From: Gemmobacter caeni
GTDB lineage: Bacteria > Pseudomonadota > Alphaproteobacteria > Rhodobacterales > Rhodobacteraceae
Assembly: GCF_003054195.1 (NCBI RefSeq)
Contig: NZ_QBKP01000002.1
Span: forward strand, 265,970-329,969
Direction of reading: 5' to 3'
Length of the DNA stretch: 64,000 nt
The translations under genes and the position numbers were made by a program. Each line of letters starts with the position of its first letter. Position 1 is the first letter of the stretch. This document shows, one piece after another, positions 16,835-25,600 of the stretch. Under the pieces are notes generated by a model that made no database searches, had not been told where the DNA came from, and saw nothing but the letters and a program-made list of their open reading frames with translations.

Positions 16835-17323
16835 ATGAGATTCAAACTGATCCTGTTGACCCTGGCGACCGCCACCATCGTTTCGGGCTGCGCCGCCGGC
16901 CGTGGCGACACGGAGGGTCCACCGATCGACGAGGTGGACGCGAAAATCGCTGAGGCGGTTCAGATCTCCGCGAACGCGAACAAGGCGATTTCGGAGGTCG
17001 AGGTTGCGACCGCGGGTCCGGTTCGCGCCGGCCCCGCCCAGCATGTGCCTGAAAATGTCGTGCTGCCTCCGGAGGCGGTCCAGCCGATCACGGTCGACTG
17101 GAACGGCCCGGTCGAGACCTTCCTCCAGGCGATCTCGCAGCGCGCCGGCTACACGCTGAAGGTCACGGGACGTGCCCCCGCGAACCAGGTGATGATCTCC
17201 CTTCGCGCCGAAGAGGAGCCCCTCTTCGGGGTTGTCCGTCGGGCCGGGAACATGGTGCACGGCTACGCCGATATCGCGTTCAACCCGGCGAACGGGACCA
17301 TCGAACTCCGCTACGGGGGCTGA
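16835..17323 (+). CDS. dotD: DotD/TraH outer-membrane lipoprotein
   Basis: A 162-residue lipoprotein with signal MRFKLILLTLATATIVSGC (lipidated Cys19). The C-terminal part (PITVDWNGPVETFLQAISQRAGYTLKVTG...RAEEEPLFGVVRRAG) is the secretin-N0-like domain of DotD. With DotC it helps place DotH in the outer-membrane ring of the type IVB channel. The ATG at 16835 gives a proper lipoprotein signal; the longer frame from 16757 would put the element inside the gene. It is first of four genes in dotD-dotC-dotB-icmT order. Confidence 0.88.
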   Translation: MRFKLILLTLATATIVSGCAAGRGDTEGPPIDEVDAKIAEAVQISANANKAISEVEVATAGPVRAGPAQHVPENVVLPPEAVQPITVDWNGPVETFLQAISQRAGYTLKVTGRAPANQVMISLRAEEEPLFGVVRRAGNMVHGYADIAFNPANGTIELRYGG

Positions 17324-17326
17324 CCC

Positions 17327-18265
17327 ATGAGACACCGCACGCTGATGATCGGACTGATGGCCGGGGTGGCGCTGACCGCCTGCGCGCCGGTCCCGTCCCG
17401 GATGGAGCCGCCAGCCGCGCCGGCACCGCAAGCGATCGGCGGCGGTGAGGACCTGCGCCGTGGCCAGGAGCCGGTGGCCAACCCGTCACAGGTCCGGATC
17501 GACCTGCATGACCCGAAGGACGAAAAGGTGGAGATCACCGAGATCCGGCGCCGCGCGCTCATGGAGGCGGCCCAGGGCTACGGGTCACAGATGGGATACG
17601 CGCGTCGGGTCTGGGAGATCGAGGGGCTCCTCGAGGCGCGTGCCCCGTCCCTGGACGAGGTGTTCAGCTTCGGTCGGGTGGTGACCGAGGCCCCCGTCAA
17701 GGCGGGCTACATCATCCCCCCCATCGTGAGCCGCTCCTTTGACGCGTTCCGGAGCGACAATGAGGGCCGTGAGGCCTCCGTCGCGGACGAGTATCTCACC
17801 ATCGTCGCTCCGGGCCGGATCGTTCCGGTCACGCCGACCTGGCGGGACTACCTTCTCTTCACCGCGGCGCAGCCGGAACAGCCGGCACGCTCCCTGCTGC
17901 CCTCGAACGAGATGGAGCGGAAGCTCTTCACGGAATGGTTCCGGGACGGCTGGTCCGCGGGGGTCTCCCTGGCGGATGAGGAGATCAACCTGCGGCTGAC
18001 CCGGTTGCGGCGGGATTATGAGGGGATGCTTCAGTATCGTCGGCTCGTCTCGATGGGGATGATGGACCGGATGGTTCTGGCCCAGGCGGACTTCGGGGTG
18101 ACCGGCGGGGGTGATGAGCTCCGGATCGGGTCCCGGACCGTTCAGATCGTCTCGGACGCACAGTTTGATGCGAACCCGCGCCGTTGGTCCGTTCGCGAGG
18201 TCGGCGCCCGAGATCGGGGGATCGTCGAACTGGGGGAGATCCCCGCCCTCAGCACGCTCTACTGA
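17327..18265 (+). CDS. dotC: DotC/TraI outer-membrane lipoprotein
   Basis: A 312-residue lipoprotein (MRHRTLMIGLMAGVALTAC, lipid Cys19). Family features: RRRALMEAAQGYGSQMGYARR (~70-90), LDEVFSF, AGYIIPPIVSRS, IVPVTPTWRDYLLF, SLLPSNEMERKLFTEWFRDGW and LTRLRRDYEGMLQYRRLVSMGMM. DotC works with DotD to target the DotH ring protein to the outer membrane. It starts 3 bp after dotD. Confidence 0.93.
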   Translation: MRHRTLMIGLMAGVALTACAPVPSRMEPPAAPAPQAIGGGEDLRRGQEPVANPSQVRIDLHDPKDEKVEITEIRRRALMEAAQGYGSQMGYARRVWEIEGLLEARAPSLDEVFSFGRVVTEAPVKAGYIIPPIVSRSFDAFRSDNEGREASVADEYLTIVAPGRIVPVTPTWRDYLLFTAAQPEQPARSLLPSNEMERKLFTEWFRDGWSAGVSLADEEINLRLTRLRRDYEGMLQYRRLVSMGMMDRMVLAQADFGVTGGGDELRIGSRTVQIVSDAQFDANPRRWSVREVGARDRGIVELGEIPALSTLY

Positions 18266-18272
18266 GGTGATC

Positions 18273-19544
18273 ATGAGCGAGCAGGCGGAGATCAGGCCCG
18301 TCAGAACCCGCCGGGTCTCCCCCGGTGTCGAGCAGGCCCGCAAGGTCCCGATCATCGTCGGTTCCGGGGAGGCGTTCATGCTCGATCAGGACCCGCCCCG
18401 GATCTCCATGGAGGACTTCCGGGCCCTCCTGATGTCCTGTGTCCTCTCGGGCGCCTCGGACGTCACGATCCAGTCGGACCAGCAGCCGCGTGCGGAGATC
18501 CACGGCCTCCTCTACCGGACGACCCGCCGCCCCTGGGGACCCTCGGAGGTGGACCAGGTCCTCATGGAGGTATACGGGGGCGCCAACGCGCGCACGGAGA
18601 TCAACGGGCAGAGGGTGCTGGATTTCTCCTATGAGCTGAACCTGCCGGACGGGTCGCGTCAGCGGTTCCGTTGCAACGCGATCGGGATCTTCGGGCGGGA
18701 CGGGCAGGGGGTTGAGATCACCCTGCGGGCGCTGCCCTCCGTGACCCCGTCCCTGCCGGGGGTCGGGCTCTCCGAGGGGGAGACCCTCGCGCTGTCGCCA
18801 CGCGACGGGATCGTGATCATCGCGGGCGCGACCGGCTCGGGCAAGTCGACCACGATGGCGGCTATCACCCGTTCCCATCTTGAGAACCTGTCCAGGCCGG
18901 TGAAGATCGTCGATATCCAGGCGCCGATCGAATACACCTACCGGGACGTCACCAACGGGCTGACCGGTTCCCCCTCGGTGATCGGTCAGTCCGAGGTCGG
19001 CAAGCATATCCGCGGCTTCGCTGACGGGGTGCACGCGGCGCTCAGGCGAAAACCTCACATCATCAACGTCGGCGAGGCGCGGGATTTCGAGACGATCCAG
19101 GCCTCGATCGAGGCGTCTCTCACCGGCCACCTGGTCTACACGACCACCCACGCAGGATCGGTCGCGGACGCGGTGCGCCGGCTCCTCTCCGTCTTCCCGG
19201 CGAACGAACGGGAGAGCCGGGCCTATGACCTGATCTCCGCGCTCCGTTTCCTGATGGTTCAGCATCTCGTCCCGCGTATCGACCGGCCCGGCCGGGTCGC
19301 GATCCGGGAGTACATCCGGTTCACGCCGCGGGTCCGGGAGGGGCTTCTTGACGCGCCGATCAACGACTGGCCGCTCAGGATCACCGATGAGGTCTATGGC
19401 CGGACCCAGGGGGCAGGCGCCGAGGACATGCGGCTGAGCCTTCTGGACTCGGTCGCCCCGCTCTTTCGGGACGGGGTGATCTCACGTGATGACGCGTTGC
19501 GTCTGGGCGGCCTCGCCGTCATCCGAGGAGGGGGGAAGGCATGA
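18273..19544 (+). CDS. dotB: DotB/TraJ secretion ATPase
   Basis: A 423-residue PilT-like hexameric ATPase. Walker A is GATGSGKST (~185-193), the Asp box/Walker B-like PHIINVGEARDFETI, and a His box region TGHLVYTTTHAGSV. The N-terminal ~150 residues form the PAS-like domain of DotB/PilT proteins. DotB energises the type IVB channel with DotO. GAGGTG precedes the ATG at 18273. Its end overlaps icmT by 4 bp (ATGA). Confidence 0.93.
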   Translation: MSEQAEIRPVRTRRVSPGVEQARKVPIIVGSGEAFMLDQDPPRISMEDFRALLMSCVLSGASDVTIQSDQQPRAEIHGLLYRTTRRPWGPSEVDQVLMEVYGGANARTEINGQRVLDFSYELNLPDGSRQRFRCNAIGIFGRDGQGVEITLRALPSVTPSLPGVGLSEGETLALSPRDGIVIIAGATGSGKSTTMAAITRSHLENLSRPVKIVDIQAPIEYTYRDVTNGLTGSPSVIGQSEVGKHIRGFADGVHAALRRKPHIINVGEARDFETIQASIEASLTGHLVYTTTHAGSVADAVRRLLSVFPANERESRAYDLISALRFLMVQHLVPRIDRPGRVAIREYIRFTPRVREGLLDAPINDWPLRITDEVYGRTQGAGAEDMRLSLLDSVAPLFRDGVISRDDALRLGGLAVIRGGGKA

Positions 19545-19981
19545 TTTTCGGAACCCCCCTGTTCTGGCGTGAGACCCACAAGCCCGGAAAGTTCCTGATC
19601 TTCGAGGGGAGGGTCGTGATCGTCCTCCTTCTGATGGTGATGCATATCCGTCCCTGGACGATCACGCTCGCCCTCTTTGTGATGGGGGTCCTGTGGTATT
19701 TCGACCGGAAAGGGGTCTCCGCCGACTCCATCCTGCGCTACCTGCGCGCCCGGATCGTGGGTCGTAAACGGTCCGCCCGCGGCGTTCATGCCGAACGGGT
19801 CGCGGTCGACTTTCATTTCGAACCGGTCCGGTTCCGCCAGGCCGAGCGTCTGCGTCTGGCGCGCGAAGGGGCCGTGAAGGGGGCGACGCCGCCGGCCACG
19901 TCGAAAAAGAGGGTCGGCCTTTTCGGCGGAAAGAGGGAAGCCCCCGTGAAGACGAACGGGAAGAGGGGTTCAGATGCGTGA
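19541..19981 (+). CDS. icmT: IcmT/TraK inner-membrane protein
   Basis: A 146-residue protein. Residues 1-75 match IcmT: FWRETHKPGKFLIFEGRVVIVLLLMVMHIRPWT, a hydrophobic segment, FDRKGVSADSILRYLRARIVGRKRSAR. IcmT is a small essential part of type IVB systems (TraK in IncI plasmids). The ~65-residue basic tail is longer than usual. It is translationally coupled to dotB and overlaps the next gene by 8 bp. Confidence 0.85.
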   Translation: MIFGTPLFWRETHKPGKFLIFEGRVVIVLLLMVMHIRPWTITLALFVMGVLWYFDRKGVSADSILRYLRARIVGRKRSARGVHAERVAVDFHFEPVRFRQAERLRLAREGAVKGATPPATSKKRVGLFGGKREAPVKTNGKRGSDA

Positions 19982-20483
19982 GGGGGCGGATCGTCACCGG
20001 TTCAGCGTCATCGAGAAGCCGATCGGGATCTTCGCGGAGGAGGTCGCCGCGCCCGATTTCGAGACACGGGACGGGGAGACCCTCGTCATGGTGTCGATCG
20101 GGGTCGGGGAGACTCATGTCACCGTTCTGACCGAGGAGGCCCGTAGACGGGCGCACTGGACGGCCGTCTTCGGCTGGTCCTCCCTCTGCTACGTCCCGAT
20201 CGGGTCCGGGGAGGTTCGTCACCCGCTTGAGGGGGCGGAGCAGATCTCCCGGGCCCTGCGGGGGACGTTGCGGCTTTACGGGCGTCCGGTCAACACGGAC
20301 GGGTTCCTGGAGGCGGCGCGGGGTCATTTCCGCAGTGCGATCGGATATATTCTCGATCGCACCGTCGGGGACGGGTCCGGCTATGACCGGATCGTCATCG
20401 CCGCGCCCGGATGGACTCATGAGGCGCTGCGCGGCTGCCTCGATCTGCGGCCCCATATGTGGCCGGACATTCAGGACCTTTGA
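19974..20483 (+). CDS. hypothetical protein in the dotDCB-icmT operon
   Basis: A 169-residue soluble protein that overlaps icmT by 8 bp, so it belongs to the same operon. No signal peptide, membrane segment or motif is recognised. By position it matches traL of IncI plasmids, but I see no sequence evidence for that identity. Confidence 0.65.
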   Translation: MREGADRHRFSVIEKPIGIFAEEVAAPDFETRDGETLVMVSIGVGETHVTVLTEEARRRAHWTAVFGWSSLCYVPIGSGEVRHPLEGAEQISRALRGTLRLYGRPVNTDGFLEAARGHFRSAIGYILDRTVGDGSGYDRIVIAAPGWTHEALRGCLDLRPHMWPDIQDL

Positions 20484-20494
20484 GGAGGGTCATC

Positions 20495-20740
20495 ATGCGA
20501 AAACTGATCATCTTTTCCGTTCTCGTCACCCTCCCGCTCGCGGCGGTGCCGGCGCAGGCGGGGTTTTTCCTGGAGGGCCTGAAGGCCTTCACAGAGGAGC
20601 CGAGATGTCCTGACCCTTACGCGATGGACAAGACGGAGTGCGAGCGCCCGGACCGGGCCTATCCGGTCCCGCCCAAGAAGACGAACGAACCGAAACCGGA
20701 GGTCCGGACCCGCACGCGGGACGGGCTCGAGCGGAAATGA
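20495..20740 (+). CDS. small exported protein
   Basis: An 81-residue protein with a Sec signal (MRKLIIFSVLVTLPLAAVPAQA) and a charged, Pro/Lys-rich mature part with two Cys (RCPDPYAMDKTECERP) that may form a disulphide. GAGGAGGG precedes the ATG at 20495. Probably periplasmic, in the dot operon; function unknown. Its start reads ATGCGAAAA, a partial copy of the dispersed element. Confidence 0.6.
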   Translation: MRKLIIFSVLVTLPLAAVPAQAGFFLEGLKAFTEEPRCPDPYAMDKTECERPDRAYPVPPKKTNEPKPEVRTRTRDGLERK

Positions 20741-21000
20741 CGGATCGGGTCGCGGAGTTCCTCCTCTCGGACATGGGCGGCGTGACCCTCTCGGTCCGCC
20801 CGCCCCTCCCTTTCGTGCCGGACGCGGTCCGGGTCCGCGGGGGGCAGGTCGAGCTCTACGGGGAGACGAAACGGGTCCTCTTCGCCGCTGATGCCGAGGT
20901 GATCAGCGCGCTGGGTCAGGCGTCGGGCCTCCTTCTGATCGAGCACCCGAGCACCGGACCCGACACCCCGCGCGAGCTCGAGCTCCAGCTTCTCGACTAG
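20737..21000 (+). CDS. small hypothetical protein
   Basis: An 87-residue soluble protein overlapping the previous gene by 4 bp (ATGA). It is acidic with alternating beta-like segments; no motif recognised. The overlap is the main evidence that it is expressed. Confidence 0.55.
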   Translation: MTDRVAEFLLSDMGGVTLSVRPPLPFVPDAVRVRGGQVELYGETKRVLFAADAEVISALGQASGLLLIEHPSTGPDTPRELELQLLD

Positions 21001-21023
21001 AAGACCTTTACGATTTTCACAGG

Positions 21024-21049
21024 TTCGGTCCATCATGACCCGGACCGAA
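21024..21049 (+). terminator. hairpin between the dot operon and the exonuclease gene
   Basis: TTCGGTCC and GGACCGAA form a perfect 8-bp stem with a 10-base loop, 23 bp after the operon's last stop. No strong T-run follows, so it could equally be an operator for the exonuclease gene. Confidence 0.4.
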
Positions 21050-21073
21050 TTCTCATGTCTATAGGAGACCCAG

Positions 21074-22117
21074 ATGCGACCAGATCAGGAGGAGCGGATT
21101 CGCTCCCTTATCGGGACCCTGACCGGAACGGATGCGGGGCGTGAGCTCCTCTCCGCCGCACTCCAGGCCTCCGGTCACGCCCTGATGCGCCAGGCGACGC
21201 TGGACGCCTTCCCGACCTGCACGGATCCGGACCGTCTCGCCCTGGCCCGGACCGGGATCATCCTCGACAGCGAGACGACCGGGCTTGAGAGCCATGACGA
21301 GGTGGTCGAGCTCGCGATGCTCCGGTTCCGGTTCGACGCGGGCGGGATCCTTGCCCTGGACGCGGTCTTCAACGAGCTGCGCGAACCCTCCGTCCCGATC
21401 TCCGAGGAGGCGTCCAGGGTGACCGGGATCACCGCGGAGACGGTGGCCGGATGCCGGATCACCGATGAGCAGGTTAGTGACTTCATGCGGGGTGCGGAGC
21501 TGGTGATCGCGCATAACGCCGCCTTCGATCGGCAGATGGTGGAGCGGACCTTCCCGGGTGCGGGGTTCGATCAGATTCCCTGGCACTGCTCCTTCGCCCA
21601 GGTGGACTGGTTCTCGCGGGGCAAGAACGGGCGCAGCCTTGAGGTTCTCGCCCTCTCGGAGGGCTACGTCTACGGATCCCATCGGGCGGACGCGGACGTG
21701 ATCGCGACCGCGCTCGTCCTGAACGGGGGCGGGACGGAGACCGCCTTCGCGGAGCTGCTGCGCAGAGGGGAGATCGACACGATCCACGTGATCGCGAAGG
21801 ACAGCCGGTTCGAGGCGAAGGACGCGCTGAAGGCGGCCGGGTTCCGCTGGTCGAACGACGGGTCTGACGCCTACGGCCACAGGGCATGGCACAAGGAGGT
21901 CCCGGCCACCCCCGATGAGCTGAACGCGCTCGCGGAGCTGATCCGCAGCCGGGCCGTTTATGGCAAGGAGATGTCCCTTCCGGCCTTCCGGCTGGACGCC
22001 AGAACCCGCTACTCGGGGCGCAAGCCGGGCGTTCAGGAGAACTTCCGGACCGCCGAGTTCAGGAACCTCAAGGAGGAGTTTGAAGCGCGCTCCCCGGATC
22101 AGCCCTGTCTGTTCTGA
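21074..22117 (+). CDS. DnaQ-type 3'-5' exonuclease (DEDDh)
   Basis: A 347-residue protein. Exo I is LDSETTG (Asp65, Glu67), Exo II HNAAFDRQ (Asp152) and Exo III HRADADV (His203, Asp208). The C-terminal ~130 residues (DSRFEAKDALKAAGFRWSND...HRAWHKEV) are an extra domain also seen in phage and plasmid DnaQ-like proteins. It may proofread or trim DNA ends. GGAGA precedes the ATG. The 3' end overlaps the convergent RuvC-like gene by 19 bp. Confidence 0.88.
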   Translation: MRPDQEERIRSLIGTLTGTDAGRELLSAALQASGHALMRQATLDAFPTCTDPDRLALARTGIILDSETTGLESHDEVVELAMLRFRFDAGGILALDAVFNELREPSVPISEEASRVTGITAETVAGCRITDEQVSDFMRGAELVIAHNAAFDRQMVERTFPGAGFDQIPWHCSFAQVDWFSRGKNGRSLEVLALSEGYVYGSHRADADVIATALVLNGGGTETAFAELLRRGEIDTIHVIAKDSRFEAKDALKAAGFRWSNDGSDAYGHRAWHKEVPATPDELNALAELIRSRAVYGKEMSLPAFRLDARTRYSGRKPGVQENFRTAEFRNLKEEFEARSPDQPCLF

Positions 22118-22638
22118 TCCGTACCCGCCGTCCCGGGCAGATCGCCGTCAAACGGGACGTCCCGTCCCGGACCTGACAGGAAATACCACCGCGCCATCAG
22201 GGCCGCCTCTGCGAGCCCGTGGTTCTTTTTTACCCGGAACAGGGGCTTCTGGTCCGGCCAGAGCTCCGTCGCGAGGGCCCGTGCGGCGTCCTTCGCCTCG
22301 TCCCGGCCGAGGCCGCCGAGGCGGGACGCCGCCTTCCAGCGCTGGGGGGAAACCGGCTCGATCGGTACGTGGCGGGCGGAGACGGCGCCGAGGATCGTGC
22401 CCACGCACATGCCGAAGGTGAAGACCGCGCTCGCCCCCTGGTCCGGCCGCGCGCCCACCTCCTCGATGATCGCGCAGTCCGTCCCGATCATCAGCTCTGC
22501 GATATGGACCGGACAGGGGCGCCGGAGCCGTCCGGATCCGATCAGATCCACCTCCCCCACCTCGATCCGGTGCGGGGTCTCCGTGTTCAGGATCGCAAAG
22601 GAGGTGGCCCGGCCCGGGTCGAAGGCGACGATCCGCAT
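22099..22638 (-). CDS. RuvC-like (RNase H fold) nuclease
   Basis: A 179-residue protein of RuvC size. It starts MRIVAFDPGRATSFAIL (Asp7), has IIEEVGARPDQGASAVFTFG (Glu59/60) and ends with SPQRWKAASRLGG...KKNHGLAEAALMA (His140, Glu144), the metal-binding pattern of RuvC-type nucleases. It may cut Holliday or branched DNA intermediates. Its ATG overlaps the dotL stop (TGATG), so it is translationally coupled to the coupling protein, an unusual partner. Confidence 0.82.
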   Translation of the reverse strand: MRIVAFDPGRATSFAILNTETPHRIEVGEVDLIGSGRLRRPCPVHIAELMIGTDCAIIEEVGARPDQGASAVFTFGMCVGTILGAVSARHVPIEPVSPQRWKAASRLGGLGRDEAKDAARALATELWPDQKPLFRVKKNHGLAEAALMARWYFLSGPGRDVPFDGDLPGTAGTDQNRQG

Positions 22639-25600
22639 CAGTCCTGCCCTCGCATGGCCTGTTCCAGGGTCTTCTCGATGCCGGACAGGCGTGATCTCAC
22701 CTCGTCCTCCCCCGCCTCATGTGGCAGGACGGTCGGCCGCATCGGGGCGGCCCGCTCCATGATCTGAGCGGCCAGGTCCCCCTCGGCGACCTCGGAGATG
22801 AGGAGCCGGTGCATCTGCTCCATCTGCCGGGACATGGTCCCGAACATGGCGGCGACCGTCTCCGTCCGGGTGGCCCCCTTGAGCCCCTCCCGGATGTCTG
22901 GTCTGAACCCGGACTCGGCCGCCTGTTTGCGGACCTCATCCTCGAACTCGAACATCCCGATGATCCCCATATGGCGCGCGTTCGGGGTCTCCCCCCGCAT
23001 CGCCATCTGGATGCTCTCCGTGACCCGGGAGGGGACCTCGTTCCGGGTCCCGCTCGGCGGCGGCAGATCGGGGACCCGGGCGGGAGAGGCCGGGGGGCGC
23101 GCCGGCTCGGTCCGCGGTGCGGCGGGCCGGGCCGAGGTGGGGCGTTCCGCCCCCGACCCCTCTGAGGGGGGTACGACCGGTTCAGGCCTGATCGGGGCCG
23201 AGGCGTGACCGCGCAGGTTTCCGAGCCGACCCGCCTGCGCCTCCCGGAGGTCCGCGCCGGGGATCTCCGTGGCGACCGCCCGTTTCCGGATCCCGGCCAT
23301 CTCGCGCAGGTCGTCGAGGTCCGGACCGGAGATCCCGTCCTCGATCATGTCCGACCAGCCCTCCGGCTCCGGGTCGGCGGCGCCCTCCCCGTCCAGGGTG
23401 GCCGCGAGGCCGATCAGGTCCGCCGTGCGCAGGGCGGCCGGGGTCATCTTCCCCGCGCCGGCCCGGGCACGGAACCGTTCAGAGACGGAGAGGGCCAGGG
23501 CGAGAGGGTCCTCGAGATCGATCACCGGGGGCTTCAGGCCGGCCCCCATGGCGGTCGTGATGTCGATCAGGCCCTGAACAAAACTGTTGTCGACGGACTG
23601 GTCCAGGCCCGGCACCTTGTCCGTCGGTCCCCGCACCTTGAGGAACTTGTTGACCGAGAAGTTCTCGCCGAACTCGTCCCCGATGAAGAAGGTCGCCGCC
23701 CGAACCAGCTTCCCGTTGAACAGGAAATAGAACTGGCCCTCCCCGAGGCTCTGGAGCTCATCGATCCGGACCTTGTCCACCTCCTGAAAGGTCGCGTCCA
23801 TCCGGTCCACCCAACGGTTCCCGAGGATCCCGGGCTGGGACTGGAATCCGGAGGCGACCGAGACGGTCGACTTCCCGATCAGTCGTTGTACGAAGCTGAT
23901 CGTCTTGTCCCCGTCCACCGTCTTCCCGACCGCGAGGATCGAGGCGTTCGCGGCCGCCGTCTCCGCTATCTGCGGGGAGGTCTTCTGCATCGCGGCCATG
24001 TCCTGGCCGGCGACGATGATCATGAAGCCGAGCGAACGCGCCTGGGCCATCATGACGTCGATCCCCGGAACCATGTAATAGCCCGCCTCGTCCAGGACGA
24101 CGATATACGGGGAGGGGGCGCGGGTCTGTTTCGCCTCGACGATCTCCTGACGGGTCCCCTGAAGTTCGAAGCCGGCCGCGTTCCCCATCATGATCTTCGC
24201 AAGGGTGACGACGATCTTCCCGCAGTTCTGCATCTCCTCCGGCGCCTTCTGGAGGGCGGGAAGAAGCACGACCAGGATCCGCCGGTTCAGCACGACATCG
24301 TCCATGTCGATCTCGCCCAAGGGCGTGCGGAAAATGTGTCCGTAACCGTCCGCCAGAGACCCCAGCGGTTTGGTTAACTGCATGGAAAGAAAGCCATATT
24401 GTTCGTTACACTTGGTTTCCTGCGGGTCCCCGGCCATCGCCTTTTCGAGCGAGAAACCGGGCAGGGTGTCGAAGAAACCCCGCAGCGCGAGCAGGGTGGT
24501 CTGTGAGAGTTCCCCCTTCATGGCGCGCAGATAGAGCTCGATGAGACCGGCCCGGGTCCGCATCTCGTCCCAGGCCTCCTTGGGGATCTCCTCCACCTTG
24601 GTGGGCTTCTTGCCGCGGAGCTTGGCCTTGTCGACCCCCTTGCCCAGGGCGAGGAAGTCCCGGACCGTCTGGACGTTCAGGAGGATCTCTCCGCTGTCGC
24701 GCAGCTCGCACAGCGCCATCATCTGGGCGGTGACGAGCGAGATCGCCCGGCTCTTCCACATGTCGTTGCCGGAGCCTGCGTCCCCCATCAGGGAGACCAC
24801 GATGTTCATCAGCTGGTCCGGGGACCCCTTGGAGAACGGGTTGAGGGTGTTGGACTGGGTGGAGGGTCCGCCGGCCGGCGCGTCCGGGTCCCCGCCCGGG
24901 TCGGTGAAGTTCAGAACCCGCAGGTCGTCCTCCCGGCCGAACCGTTTGCACAGGGTCCAGGCGCGTGCGTAGAACTCGGTGGTCCCCTTCCCGTCGATGA
25001 ACAGGAACCCGGAGGACCACATCAGGGTCTGGGAGACGACCCCGAGCAGGAGCTCCGTGTTATGGGTGGTGACGTGACCCTCCATCACATAGAGACCGTC
25101 CTCGCGGTCCACCTTGATGCAGGACATGCGGGTCAGCCCGTCAACGGGTTCCACGCCCACGATCGGCAGACCGGTCTCATGAGGCCAGCGGCAGGTGCTC
25201 GCAGCGGGATCGATCAGCTCGACGCCGCGGTACAGGAGGGTGACGTCCGTGCGCCCCTCCGCGGTCAGCCAGGAGGTGGCGAACCCGCCGAGCGACCAGG
25301 CGATCTCCTTGAGGAGCCGCGCCTCTCCGGGGCGGACGCCGATGAGGCGGACCCCCTGAGGGTCGATCCGGGACTCGAGCCCGCGCGACCGCACGAACCG
25401 TGCGAGGAACCGGGACCGCTCCTGCGGCGTGCCGATCACGGAGGGCATGACGAGGAGACTGTCCAGACCGTCCCGGGCGGCCCGATCAGCCGCCGCGTCT
25501 GAAAGGCGCTCGCCCGCGTCCGGCCCCGTGAACGGGGCGGCGAGCGGAACGGTCATGTCAAGGTCGGCCCCGTAGAGGCCGAACAGGATCCCGATGTCGC

